From positions 1 to 64,000 of the forward strand of contig NGBS01000603.1 in the NCBI GenBank assembly GCA_002245135.1: 64,000 nucleotides of DNA, in the 5' to 3' direction. Of this stretch, positions 12,891-25,940 are shown one piece after another. Each line of letters starts with the position of its first letter. The stretch's first letter is position 1. The notes under the pieces are model-generated. The model was not told the origin of the DNA and did no database searches. It saw only the letters and a program-made list of their open reading frames with translations. The position numbers and the translations under genes are program-made. Source of the stretch: Proteromonas lacertae (lineage: Eukaryota; Sar; Bigyra; Opalinata; Proteromonadidae).

Positions 12891-15569
12891 TACATCTTTT
12901 GGTCTATGTTTCAAGTATTCTTTCATAATATTATCTTGTGTTTCAATCGTATACATTGCTCCTTTCTTCCACAGTTCTAAATATAATACTCTATACTTCA
13001 ATGTAGTCTCAATATTCACTAATCGATAGTTCAACTTATTATTCTCATCCTCCAATTGATTACATTGTATTTTATAGTATCTCTTCTCTCTGTCTAATTT
13101 CAATTTATCTACCTCTGAAGCTGCATGTTCTAATATTAACCTATTCTTATCACTATGTGGATCATTCACATCTAATCTCTTCTTATATTCATTATTGGCT
13201 GTCTCAAACTCCTGAAGTTCATTTTGTAGCTTTTCAATCATTTTGTCTTTCTCTTCAATTGTTTCATTGTATGATTTTACTTTTTTATGATATTCTTCAT
13301 ATAATTGATATTGTATATCTAAAAATTGAGTTATATTCTTTGCATATTGTTTCAAATTATTGGATATTTCATCCAAATCAACATCTTGTGCATATAATTC
13401 TTCAACTGTATATAATAATAAACCATAAATATTAATCAATTCATCTTGAATCTCAGGTGGATATGATGATATCAAGTTCTTATACTCTTCAAAGAATCTT
13501 ATTCCACTTAATCCTTCAGGATTCAATCCATTTGGATCAATTGTTATACCAATTTGTTGGTTTTGTAAATTGTTATTATTATTCGATGGACTTAATAATC
13601 CTTGTCTTGAGCCAGGACTGAATAGTGATCTTCTACTACCATAACCTGCTTTATATAACATTGATTGACGTGGATTCATTGGAGCTGTATTATCAAGTAT
13701 TTCTTCTTCTATTTCATCTAATCTTCTCATCTATATATTTATATATTTAAATTATTATTATACGATTTCTGAATTATCTGCATTACCACCTCCTTGCATT
13801 GGTATTGTAACTGTAGGTGTATTATTCACTTTATCTTTTAACTCTTGAATTAGATTAATCAAACTGTCATATTTCTCATTTGAAATATTATCATTATTTG
13901 TATTGTTATTTAACATACTGTTTCTTAACTTATCTAATTTCTCTTCATAGTCATTTCGTATATTACTTATTTCACTATCATATTCTCTTTTCTGTTTGTG
14001 TAATTCATTCTTTAATCTTTGTATTTCTTCTTCACTTTCTGCTAATCTTTCTTTATATTCCAATGGACCAAGTAATTCATCATTATTTAATAATGCTTCA
14101 ATAAATGCTAAGACCTTATTGATATTTTGATAACTTAGTTTTGGTAAATCTGGATTATTATAGCCCAAATATTGACAAGCTCTATTTCATAGTAATATAG
14201 GAAATTAATATATACTCTAACACAGCTTGTAATCTCTTATTCTCTTCTTCTAGGTTATTACAGTAAGCAGCTAAATCTACACCTGGTTTTAGTAGATTAA
14301 CATCATTCACATTACTACCTTTAAAGTTATTAAACTCATCAATTGGAATGTTATATTTCTTATGTAAATATTCAATATATTCTCTTAAATGACCATAGAA
14401 TTTATCATTTACTTGTTTATCTTCTTCTAGTCTCTATTCATTATTAATAATATATTAAAATACTCTTATTTCTAACTGCAAGTTGTTATTCTCTTCAATA
14501 GCACGTTGTAATCCATCTTCCTTAATATCTCCATTGTATATCTTTTCCAACATCTCCTTCTCATTCGTTACTTCACTCAATTCATTCTCTAATTGTTCAA
14601 TATTACTTCTTAGTATCACAATCTCACCTGGAGCAGCTGTTCTAACTATACCTGGAGGTGGTTGTCCTCCTTTTTGACCTGGACGAAGTGAATTCTTCTC
14701 TCTATCCACCCATTCTACCACTAACTTTGCATCTTCTTTGTATTGGTCGATTTGTCTTTTGTATTTTTCTATTTCATTTTTTAATCTTTCATTCTCTTCC
14801 TGGTATATATTTGTCACTGGAGCTGCTCTTGAACTTTCTGTACTACTTTCTAAACCACTTTCGTTTAATTTTTCTAAGTTCTTTTCTTTTTCTAATCTTA
14901 ATTCATTTTCTAATACTTTTATTTGATCATCCATTTTATTGATCTCCTCTTTAAATTTTCCCATTTCTAACTTATCATTATCGATTTCCTGCAATAATAG
15001 GTAATTTTCGTTTTCTATTTCCTGAAAATGTTTTTCTTTTTCTCTCTCATCTCTTATGGTTTGTTGAAGTTCGCCTACATTTCGTTCTAATTGACTAATT
15101 TTCTCATCTTTTTCTTTTAACTGTTCTTTCATCACTTCATTGTCGCTTTGGATTGTAGATGATTGTTGTGATAATTCTTTCAATAGATTATCTTTTATTT
15201 CATATTTTTTCTTTAATTCTTCACTTAATCTCAGAATAGCTTCATATTCTTTTAATAAGGAAGTATATTTAGCTTTAGGTACAACAGTTGGATCTTCGGC
15301 CTTATTTTTTGATCCTTGTTGTTGAACCATTTCCTGTAATTTTTGATTTGTCTATTGAATAAAGTAAACCAAAAATAATACTTCGAGCAATAACATCTTA
15401 CTTCTATTTTCTTGCTGTAGCTGGTCTTCGATTTCTTGAACTCTTCTCTGTAAACGATCAACCTCCATTTTCTTCTCATTATACTCAGAAGTTAACCGAT
15501 CGATTTCTCTCTTCTGATATTCACTATATAGAAATTATAGATATCATAGAAAGCTTACAATTGACTCAT
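7830..15569 (-). CDS. CEP290: CEP290, ciliary transition-zone coiled-coil protein
   Basis: Giant coiled-coil protein (roughly 2,300 residues) that bridges microtubules and membrane in the ciliary transition zone. The diagnostic end is 'FFDEIEDLKYKY', which matches the conserved C-terminus of animal CEP290 ('FFEEIEDLKYNY'). Almost all the rest is heptad coiled coil broken by one Gly/Pro-rich patch. There are about two dozen exons; every junction I checked is a clean GT-AG intron of 26-50 nt in phase (for example 12555-12589 and 13731-13768, the latter joining '..NSEI' to 'MRRLDEIEEEI'). The chosen start is the ATG at 15569, giving 'MSQFEYQKREIDRL' after a phase-2 intron; a following 30-nt intron leads into the first long exon. 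No frameshift was seen in over 7 kb. Confidence 0.92.
12842..12895. repeat. (ATA)n trinucleotide microsatellite inside a CEP290 intron
   Basis: More than a dozen tandem AAT/ATA units fill one intron. On the minus strand the intron reads GTATATTATT...ATTAG, so the apparent poly-Tyr coding stretch is intronic. Confidence 0.8.
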
Positions 15570-15672
15570 TTTTAAATCAACTTTTGAATCAGAAACGAAT
15601 ATAAATTTTAAAACTTATTGTGACAAATTTACACTGGTAAATTACCTTAGAAAAAGTTTAGAAATTTTTTGA

Positions 15673-17410
15673 ATGATTGGACTGTTTTCAGCTGCTTCAC
15701 TCATTAGAAGGAATCACACATTTGAAGACCCTGAATTTGAACCATTTTACAATTCCTTGACTGCAGCAGAGTCAGCCATTAAGTACATCCATACTAGGTT
15801 GATTTTATAGGTTTTTGTACAAATCAGCTGAAGAATTTTCAAGTTCAGTAGATCAATTTTCACGACAATTTGAAAATTACTATAAGAATTCAGAAATCTT
15901 TTATTCTTTATTTCAACCAGGTTCAGAATTATACGATGATGTAGCAAGATATCAGCAAGCTAGTAAATACATAAACTTAAAGCATCCAACACTTGTCGTA
16001 TGATTAAATCAAAATATGATGTTTAGAAATCTACAATCGATGAAGAATTACTCATAGAAGCTGATATAAAACTCAAGCAATGTCAAACACTACTTCAAAA
16101 TATTGAAAATAGAGATGATCTATATAAAAAGACAAAATTAGTATAAATGACATATCTAACATATTGTAATAGTTAGAAGATCAATTAGCTTTATTAATGG
16201 AAGCAAGTACAGAAGAAGAAAGGATTAAAACTCTGTCAGTTCAAGTATCAGATTTAAAAAATCAACTGGAACAAAGCACGAATATACTAAAAAATGAATT
16301 AACAGTCTATGAATCAACTTTAACAGAATCATTTGGAAAATTATTCCATATGTATCGAGATTGTCAAATTAATTACTTCCGTACTGGTCATCTTAGTTTT
16401 GAAGAGTCTAATGCAGAACCAATACTTTCATCGAGAACAATAGATAGACATCAAACTGTATATATAATTAAAAATATTGTTTTTATTTTTTACTAGTTAT
16501 CAATAAGTAATAGTTTACTTGAAATTGGTGCTGGAAAATCACACAACTTATCAATTGATATGAAGAAAGATGAAAGTTTAACATGGAAATTCAGAACTGA
16601 AGCAAAAGATATTGGATTTCAAGTTGATTTTAAGAAGAATAATGAACCTTCAATTCCTTGTCAAGTAATATTCCCATATCAGCGATTAGAAGCAGATAAG
16701 GAAACACAAATGTATATACAATTATATATTATTATATTATATTATTATATTGATAGTGGCACATTTACTGCAGATAGTGATGGTAGATTAATTTTAAATT
16801 TTGATAATAAATATTCTTACTTTAGATCTAAAGTGGTTGGTTATATATATGGTCCAACTGGATCTGATTTTGATCAATATATTGAAGAGAATATAAATGA
16901 ATTATCTGATTTAATTATTAGTCTATCTGATACACATGTCAAGAAAGAAGAAGAAGAAGAAGAAGTAATAGAAGAAGAGGAAAAGAAAGAAGAAAAGGAA
17001 GAAGAAAATAATGATGATGAAGGAATGACAAGACAAAATGCAGTAATGACTGAAGTTGAAACAGAAGAAGAAACAATCATGTTTAATAAACAACAGCCAG
17101 TAGAACAACCGCAAGAAAAAGCCCAGTAGAACAATCACAACAACAACCTCAAGAACAACCACAACCAGAATCTGTTAATGATAACAATGAAGAAGCAGCA
17201 CCACCACTACCATCATCAACTAATGAAGAAAGTGAAGTAAATAATAATACTGATATTGTTAATGAAGGAGAATCAAATAATAATGATAATGAAGAAAATA
17301 CTGGAGGAAAAAAAAACGAAGAAAAAGAAAAGGAGGTAGAAAATGATCAACAAGGTGATAACAATCATAATGATGATAATGGATGGGAAGGTATACCTTT
17401 ATATTATTAA
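15673..17410 (+). CDS. BAR-domain protein with GOLD-like beta-sandwich and acidic tail
   Basis: N-terminal ~230 residues are a helical BAR-like domain ('LYKSAEEFSSSVDQFSRQF', 'LEDQLALLMEAS') that would bind or bend membranes. A GOLD-like domain follows ('LTWKFRTEAKDIGFQVDF', 'GTFTADSDGRLILNFDN', 'YSYFRSK'), as in Sec14-GOLD and p24 trafficking proteins. The last part is Glu/Gln-rich low complexity. Introns of 26-48 nt are clear at four places. Near 15800-15812 the BAR frame continues only with a +1 step and no intron explains it. Near 17120 the low-complexity tail changes frame in the other sense (-1/+2). Likely role: vesicle or endosome trafficking; partner unknown. Confidence 0.65.
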
Positions 17411-17590
17411 TTTCTAGAATTTGATAGTTAATTGTATCAATTTTTCCTTAATTTGTTTCTATTATATAGTATTATGTTTATTTTGTTGTTTAAATCAACT
17501 GAAAATGAATGATCATTATCTTCAATGTGTTTTAAAAATAGAGTGAGTAATGCTTGAACAAACAAATCTTTTATTTATAAAAAGCTAAAA

Positions 17591-19043
17591 ATGAATCCAC
17601 ATACTGTGAGATCGTCAGTAAATCGGTTTGGTTATCTAAGCCGAAGATATATGTTAACTGTTGGAGCAGATGTAAATATAAAACCAATAACACATGACTT
17701 AAAAGACGAGCATGATTTAACCAATTTTGTATTAATAAATGGTATTGCTTTTGTTTTATAAATATTAATGCAGGTTTACCTGACGGTTTAGAATTAGAGA
17801 ATTCAACAGGAGAGATACATGGTGTTCCAGAATATGCTACAACTGGAGATATTCAAATAGAAATATCTTGTGAAGATTTAAAATTTGATCCTCCAGACAA
17901 TTTACGATATTTTACTCTAGAATTTAATATTGAAGATGTAGAAACAGTTCCTAAAACTCCAGATTTTAGAGATCTGTATAATACATATAATATACAAGGA
18001 AGAAATGAAGTTATTACACCAACTTCTACCAATTCTATTAATTCTCCTTCCACACCAGATTTTTCAGCTTTAGTAGATTTATCATATAAATTTAAGCATG
18101 AAGAATGTATTTGTTGTTTAATATTTCTATCAAATAGGGTATTTTTCAATCGTTCTACTATTCAATATTATTGAATTAGTATTTGTAATGTTAATTTAGT
18201 ATAATCTTATATTTATCTATTTAAATGATAGTTATAAAGTTTTATTTAAACCCAATTTTGGTTATTATTCAATAATAATAGTTTTCATTTATTTTGTCAA
18301 CTTTTCTTACCAATGCAAGAAGTTAGATTTCATCTATAAAGATCACATTTTTGAGATTATATTCTATATGGCAGTTCTTGCTATTCTAGTATAATACTAT
18401 ATAATATTATATGTTTATATATATACATATATAGAATGTGTTATTCAATAGTATTTTAGATAATTATATTCAATCCTATTTACTTATTTATTATTATTCT
18501 GCAACTATTATAATGACATGCGTATTGTATGTAATATGGAAAGTGCCAAGGTTCAAAACAACATTCGTTATTGTATAATATATATATAATATTATAAAAT
18601 ATTATACTGATAAATATAAATAGAAAGAAAAACGTAATTTATCAGAAAAAGCACAATTGATATGTAGAATAATCCTGTGGTTTATGTTTGCACTGATTTC
18701 GTTGATTTTCATATTTACATTTAAAACTGATTTTTATTCTACTTATCTACTGCTTATACTGACTCTATATTATTGTTGTTTGACAGTTGTGTATTGTAGA
18801 TCAATTCTTGCACCTAAAACACTGCTTAAATTACAGTATAAATATGTTATTATGATGAATAGTATATATGTGAGAGGAAGATATCATTTTATTGGTGGAA
18901 TATTTTATGGTGTGTTTTATTATGTTAGAAAGATTATATCAGGATATCAAAGAGGAAAAGAGACGTTTAAAATAGAAAAGAAAGATATTAATGACGTTGA
19001 TATTCAAATAAGCAATTATACTAGTCCCAAACCAACTAAATAA
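17591..19043 (+). CDS. Ig-like (He_PIG) domain fused to multi-pass membrane region
   Basis: The first exons encode a small putative-Ig repeat with the signature 'GLPDGLELENSTGEIHG', joined by a 32-nt intron (17742-17773). A 61-nt intron (18139-18199) leads in frame into hydrophobic exons, then introns 18389-18434 and 18573-18623, giving about five or six membrane segments ('YYSIIIVFIYFVNFSYQ', 'LLIYYYSATIIMTCVLYVIW', 'RIILWFMFALISLIFIFTF'). The tail is Lys-rich and cytosolic-looking. The arrangement suggests a receptor-like membrane protein, possibly 7TM, with an extracellular Ig-like head, but there is no obvious signal peptide and no family is recognised. The same Ig signature occurs in the gene at 5345-7443. 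Treating both halves as one gene rests on the intron phases. Confidence 0.5.
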
Positions 19044-19141
19044 TAGAAATTAGTTAATAATAGTTCATTTAATGCAATTGTTTATGTGTTATAATTTCAT
19101 TTACCAAATAAAAAAACTCAAAAATCTATTTATTTTTATTT

Positions 19142-21157
19142 TTATATACAAATCGAACAAAATCTATAATTCTGTCTTATTTCATCACAAATTCGATTAT
19201 TTTCACATTTATTCTTTGATAAGCCAAGAGCTTGAAGATGTTTCAAACATGATAATGATGAATTGATCATTTTGAAACCTTCAACATCTATTTGATTATC
19301 TATTTTACAATCAGACAATGTGAATAAATACTATAAAGATTCAATAGTTCAAGCTTTGGTATATAATTCAAATTCTCACAGATATAAGATACACATTCAT
19401 CATCAACGAGATTCTCTGCTAAACATAATGTTTCTAGTTTTGTTATATGTTTAAATGCTGTTGATAGACTCTGAATACCTTCTCTACCTATTCTATTTTC
19501 TATTTATTAAATGATTCTTAGAAAATTATGTTATACTAAACAAGTACAATTCCTGTAGATTTGACATATAGCTCAGATTCTCTGATATGTATTTCATTCC
19601 AACATCTGACATATTATTCTCTAAAATATATGAAAGATAATAAAGATAATAAACAAACTTCCTAATCCCAAATTCTTAAGATTTGGTAAGAATTTCATGT
19701 AATGTGAAAATATTATTATATTTTCATCTCCTAAATTGTTTCTATAAAATGATAATTCTGTAAGTTCACATATATTTGGAATGGTATAACATATTTTTTC
19801 AAAACAATATTTTGAAAGATTATTATCTACTAAATATAACTTACTTAATGGCTGTATATATTTCATTACTTCACTTACTATTTCCATTAGTTCATCTGAC
19901 AAATGAAAATCTAAACAAATGATTGAATGATTATATATAATTACAAGAGATGTTCCAGAAATAATGAGGTTTAATTGAATCTATAATCAGTCTATGTTCA
20001 TCATTTAAGTAATTCAAATTGTGTTGAAATGTATCTTTAAGATAAAAATCTTCAAAGATGAGAAGAATAATGAGAAGTAATGATTCTTTGATGTTACTCT
20101 GATTATTATAGCATTCTATTATATATTTGATTAAACCTTTTTCTATTTTTATCTTTTGAATGATATTCTTATTTTCTGAGAGTAAAACCATTATATCATT
20201 CAGATTGATTAATGAACATTCAACTAAATTAGGAATTTCTAATGGTTCTTTCTCATTAAAATCAATTTCAAGTTTATCAATTATTTTGATTACTTCACTG
20301 GATGATTTTCTTTCATTAGTATCAACCTTCAACATCTCATCAATCAAATCAGAAACAATTACATTATTCATGTTAATTCCATTGATTTTGATAAAATTTC
20401 CACTTAATATATTTGCAATCATATCATTGATTGAATCAAATTTTTCAAATGGAGTATATCCAACTAATAATTTATAAGCAATACAACCTAATGACCATAT
20501 ATCACTATTTGTAGTAATTTCATTATTCTTCAATACTTCTGGACTTATAAACATTAAGTTCTGTATTTTATAATCAACCAAGAATGATGTAAGTAAATAT
20601 TGACAATAATCAGAAAGAATAACATCTCCATTTTTATCAATTAATACATTTGATGGTTTTAAATTACCATGAACAATATTGTTTCTGTGTAATTCATATA
20701 AACAACAAGATATTTGATAAATGTATTTAATCAGCGAAACTGTATTGCAGATTCCTAAACGTTGACTTTCTATAGAACCATTTGGATAATATGGGATGGA
20801 TATAATAATCCTATTTCTTCTCTGGTATACTAAAATATTGATAGGAACGAGATTTACACCACCAATTGTGTTTATATAAACATTCTAAAGATAATGATTG
20901 GAAAAAATACATATTTCTGTGTTTTATTCATAGGTATTGATTGAATATCTATATATTTTATACACATGGTTGTATTTTCATCATCTTGTTTACTTACTTT
21001 GTAACATCCAATGTTTGAAGAAATTCTAAGTGGAATAACTGTCGTAAAACTTAAATCATGGCTTAATAATTTCTAAAGAAATTATAATATCATCACACAA
21101 ACACACCCAATCATAATTAGGCAATCCATATTCATATAGTTGTTGAAAGATATACAT
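19142..21157 (-). CDS. Pseudokinase with C-terminal leucine-rich repeats
   Basis: A protein-kinase fold followed by RI-type leucine-rich repeats. The kinase part keeps 'SPEVLKNNEITTNSDIWSLG' (activation-segment end and F-helix) but the catalytic loop is 'VHGNLKPSN' (HGN where HRD is usual) and the magnesium motif is 'LSDYCQ' where DFG is usual, so it is probably inactive and acts as a scaffold. A phase-1 intron (minus strand GTAATTATA...TTTAG, ~19918-19951) fuses the kinase part to the LRRs ('LVDNNLSKYCFEKI', 'LNLYNNQIDVEGF'). Several introns of 26-50 nt lie in the N-lobe. I start at the ATG at 21157; a short upstream exon beginning near 21244 is possible. Ends TAA at 19142. Confidence 0.65.
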
Positions 21158-21465
21158 AATGTTCAAATATACTTATACTACTGCTAATTAAACTTAAAAA
21201 TCGTTAAACAAAAAACACGATAATACCTCTTCGATACACGACATTCTATCATTTACGCCTCTAATCCAACATATTTATAAATATTTAATTGTCATTGTGA
21301 TTAAACGCTTAATATTGAATGAGAAAAAAAGAAAAAGAAAAAACGAAACGAATATGTTTGATAGATATTCAAACCTATACAATTTTCATTTTGTTATTTA
21401 ATTCATATCACAAACAATAATATATATATATATATAAATTTAATTTGAAATAATTACTATTCATA

Positions 21466-23464
21466 TCAATTTAATAATGAATTTATGGATCTCTTCTTCA
21501 TTTTTGGCCAATCAGGATTAATCAACTCCAATTCAGGTAAATCAGTATAATCTATTTCAATATCAGGATAATTACTAATAGTTTTAGTAAAATTCTCTTT
21601 TGAATAGCATTTTTCACAATAATCATTAACATTAAACTTATATTTAGCTATACAATAACAGGCATGTTTACATGGTATTCCAAAGTATCTATACTCACCA
21701 CAATTACAATATTTTTTCTTCAAATCAGTAATATAATTCACAACTTTCTTTGTATTCTTTGTTGTCTCATTTACTTCATATTTTCCTTCACTTATTTTCT
21801 TTGCTGTTAATCCAACATTATCATTACTGTTTTCACATATTTTATTATATATTTTATCATTAACTTGATGTTCCCATGAATTCATAATTTTTTCTCTTTC
21901 CCTTTCATTTTCAGTGACAAATCTGTGAATAAACAATGGAATTAAAGGAATAAAAACATATGGAATCTTTCCTAACAAAGTATTAAATTCTGATACTAAT
22001 TTATTACCTAAATTTCCATATAGTTTATGTTTAATTTCAAATCTTCGCCATGGTCCTTCTATTCCTTTTAAATAATTCAATAAACAAGTGTTTATATGAT
22101 TTGAATTATATTTTTTCTTTTCTAAGTCTTCAATCATTCTATCATATTCATCTTTTGTTTTACATTTCCCTAATTCAACTATTTTATCAAATGTTGAGGT
22201 ATTTGTATCATTTGAATTAATAATACTTTGACCAACTGAAGTTATTGTTGTTGTTGTTGTTGTTGTTGTTGTGGTAGAAGATGTCATATTTGAATTACTA
22301 AATAGTTTATTCTTAAAATCTGAAGCAACACAGCATAAAGAATGAATATGTTCAACTGTTGGATAAACTGATTTTATTGCTTCATTTACACCATTATTAT
22401 AATCACTACAAAATGCAAATTTATCCTCATCATCCCCATCTTCTTCATTATCATCATCATCTTCTTCAGTTTCCATTTTTTCAACGACTGGTGGTGGTGG
22501 AGGTGTTGGTTGTTCTAAAGCATTGGTATTATCTTTTTTTGATCTACCTCCCTTTGTTCTATTATTACTAGGAAGAGATGATGAAGCAGAAGAAGAAGAT
22601 TCTACAATTGGCAATGGAATAGCATTTGTATCTTCAGTTCTTTGTGGATATTCCAATCCTTTGTATTTCAAAAACTTAATAAATTCTCTCCAATTTTCTA
22701 CGTTTTCTTTTTCACAGATACTATATCCTAATAAACAGATTTTATTACATCCATCAATCACTAATGCACACAATAAAACTCCACCTAAACTACTTCTTAA
22801 TTCATAAGATGATAAATAGATTATTTTTTGATATAAATTTAAGTCTTTTAATACATTTTCATACACTGCAAAGAAACTGATGAATCTGTTTTTATCTGTT
22901 TTAATGTGGTATTGGAAAGATGGACATGTAAACTGTATTTTACTCAATAATGATCTTAACTTACTAAATTGTTTTTCATCACTTCCAAAACAAATATCAA
23001 TAATTCTTCTTTTATAATAAGAAGCAGTTGTTTCTGTCATTCCTTTCTTTGTCTCAGCTTTTACAATTCGAATTAATCTAGATGGAGGTAAATAGGGTTC
23101 TTTAATGAGAACTGGTATTAAAATTTTGTAAATTTGTTTTGGAGTCAATAGTGGTCTTGCTTTCTTAGGTGGATCACCAATATCTAAGGATTTTTACATA
23201 TTTATAACGATACGAGTATGATTCTAGAAAAACTTTCTTTAATTTTATTGAGCCATCAATTTGCAAACGTCCTCTCAAGAATACTTTGCAATCCTTCCAT
23301 ATACATTCAAAATTATAGTATTGTCCAGTCCTGAACGAATGTAATTTTGATCCATCTATCTTTTCATATTCATGAACTGACTCTTTAAAGTCTTCATAAG
23401 AAGCAAATTTCGTACCTACTTTAAGATCCATAATAAACTTTCTAAATCCTAACAAAATCGTCAC
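21466..23464 (-). mobile_element. MULE (MuDR-type) transposase, two frames
   Basis: The N-terminal part (23174-23464) resembles the FAR1/MuDR zinc-finger DNA-binding region ('VGTKFASYEDFKESVHEY', 'FECIWKDCKVF'). The long ORF 21466-23148 carries the DDE domain ('LVIDG' first Asp, 'FCSDYNNGV' second Asp) and ends with a SWIM finger (C-x-C ... 'GIPCKHACY'). It has an acidic/Pro insert and a poly-Thr run. The two parts overlap only by a +1 step near 23174-23195, with no intron. I see no terminal inverted repeats or target duplications and the base composition matches the host, so it may be an old or domesticated copy. It is plausible as a complete ~660-residue transposase apart from the frame step. 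Confidence 0.75.
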
Positions 23465-23995
23465 ATTAAAAATATACTGTAGTTAATAAGTGAATATGAC
23501 TTGGTTCTGACACTTTCTTTTGAAGGTCAATAAAAAATCAAACTACAGAATCAAGCCTGGGCTTGCTAATATGTCATTTTCGTTATATTGAGTGGCATTC
23601 TGAGTTTTGAACATCTTATTGGAAATACACAGTCATGCCATATCTTATGTGAGCATTTAAGATGGAAATAACACAAATTGGATCACATTACGACAGTTTA
23701 TTCCATGTTGTTTGAATTAATCATATATAATGAATATTCAAATATTATGAATTAATCTTATGGTAATTGTGAATTTTATATAAAATCAACAATTCAATAA
23801 ATTATTTCATTACTATATCAAGAAGACAATCAGCTTGTCGCAAAAATATAACTCAATTCAAATTAATTACATCTACAAAGATAAAAATAACAAAAAAAGA
23901 CATGTAGGCTTGATTCATGTCAAACCAGGAATTTAACTTAATTTAGCAAAATTCTCTTCATACACACAACATTTAATATATATAATTTATTTTAT
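23465..23995. other. Intergenic AT-rich region
   Basis: About 530 nt upstream of the MULE transposase and downstream of the pseudokinase gene. No ORF, RNA gene or clear terminal repeat was found. Confidence 0.5.
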
Positions 23996-25750
23996 TTAAT
24001 CTTCAATATTGTTACTTATATTTTCACAAAGCTTTTTAGTCTTTACCATTATTTTACTGGCTAATTTTCTTATATTTTCATTTCCAAACTTTACACAAAC
24101 CAATTTCAACAGTCTCATATATTCATCAAAATTGAGTAGTATGGAAATGATAGCTTCACTACTTGTTAAAAGTAAATCAAATAAAGACAGACATAACCCA
24201 ACTATCTCCTCATTATCACTATCCAAGCATTCCAGTAAGCTACTAATAGCATCAGCTTCTATGAAATTGTGTAGATTTTCACCTATTATAATTAATTACA
24301 AATAGATATATATACTATGATGGTCAATCAATATATAGGACATTCTCAACGATTCAACAACCACTTCACTTCTATTTCTCATATTTATATAAGGAATCAT
24401 TAATCGAATATAATTCGGAAAACCATTTTTTACAGTATTTTCATAATGATATAATAGCGGTTGTAGTAACTTCAATCCAATAATAGCTCCTTGTTGTAAA
24501 CAATAAACACATACAGCACAAATCAAACTAATCTCATTCTTTATTAAATCAGATTCTAAAGCACAAATAATTGCAAATATTCCAGCTATTATATAACCAC
24601 CTTTTGTGTCACTATTTTCAAAATTCTTACATAAACTATTAATCATTCCTTTCTCAGAAAGATATCTACATAAATTACGAATATAGTTTATATTGTTATT
24701 ATTACCATTATTTTTACTTAAATAATCTAATAACTTCTGCAAATTATCATTACTTGGATTTTTACCTTCCATTTTTATATCATCTACTAAATCCATAAAG
24801 TCTTTTCCTATTTCCATTTTTACAAACTCAGGTATAACTACCACTGGATCATTGGATTGTGGTTGCTCTTCTTGTGATGGTTCACTTTCTTTATTTTCTA
24901 CATTTTCAGCTGTTGCTGTTGATGTATCATCTTCAGTGGAATTAATATTCAATTCTGTTTTTATATACTCTATTAATTCTACAATGGTTGGTCTTAATTT
25001 CACATCAATATTTATACATTTCAATAATATCGTAGACAACTTGTTTTTATTATCATTATTATCACTATCATAAATACTTTTAACATTTCCGTTTTTATAA
25101 TAATATAATATTGTTTTACCTAAACTATAAATATCATTTTCTTTCTTTGATTCTTTACTCTCTTTTACTTCATTATCAATAAATATTTCTTTATAATTTC
25201 TTATACCACTCATATCTATATCCTTTTCTATACCATAACCTCCTACCTTGTATATATCATCTTTTATATAGATATTATTCGGTCGGATATTTCTATGAAT
25301 AATCTCATTTTTATGTAAATAATATAATCCTTTACTTATTTCGTATAGTATTTTACTTGCTTCATCTTCACTTGGAGTATATTTTCGCTTTATATTATCT
25401 TCTATAATACCTTCCAAATTTTGATAAAATAATTCACTTAGTATAAATACATATTCTTTTGTTGGAATAACCTCTACATATTTGCATACACTTTCATTAC
25501 TTATTTCCTTCAGTTTATTCAACTAACAGAGTAAAATACAAATAATACTTTGTCAGATTCTTTATCACTTTTCTCTTTTATTATTACCTTTAAATTAAAC
25601 AAAATACTCTCACCATTTTTGTTTACTATTAAATCTCCATAATTTGTTGAACTATTTAATATTAAACCTCCATCTTTTAATTTACTCTTTATTGTCTAAA
25701 AATAAAATCAAATACATTCATACTTTTGGACTAGATAGCGATGATCCCAT
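23996..25750 (-). CDS. Pseudokinase with armadillo-like C-terminus, N-myristoylation motif
   Basis: The start at 25750 gives 'MGSSLSSPK', a good N-myristoylation signal, so the protein is probably membrane-anchored. A 28-nt intron follows, then the kinase N-lobe ('GDLIVNKNGESILFNLKVII'). The catalytic loop reads 'IIHRNIRPNN' (HRN) and the DFG position reads 'VGGYG', so key Asp residues are missing; 'ENDIYSLGKTILYYY' is the F-helix. After an acidic linker (~residues 210-260) come helical ARM/HEAT-like repeats to the end. Introns at ~25523-25548 and ~24282-24314 join in phase. Overall ~550 residues. Probably an inactive scaffold; paired in kind, but not in tandem, with the pseudokinase-LRR gene just downstream of the transposase. 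Confidence 0.65.
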
Positions 25751-25940
25751 CAAATATTATATAACCGTTTTCTATTTTATTTTGAATATAGTCGTTTCAT
25801 ATATTTTGTTTTTCAAAAAATAACCAACAAAACCATCTTATATATCTCAATTAATATTATTTTATTTCTATATTCATTCATTTTACTCATTAAACCAACA
25901 ATATAAAAGAAATGATTATTATTAATAATTTTAATAAACA

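Noticed and set aside
12842-12900. Poly-Tyr coding stretch in CEP290
   Set aside because: The repeat lies inside a GTAT...TAG intron that joins flanking coiled-coil exons in phase.
16874-17162. Minus-strand Ser/Phe-rich ORFs
   Set aside because: Shadows of the acidic tail of the BAR-GOLD gene.
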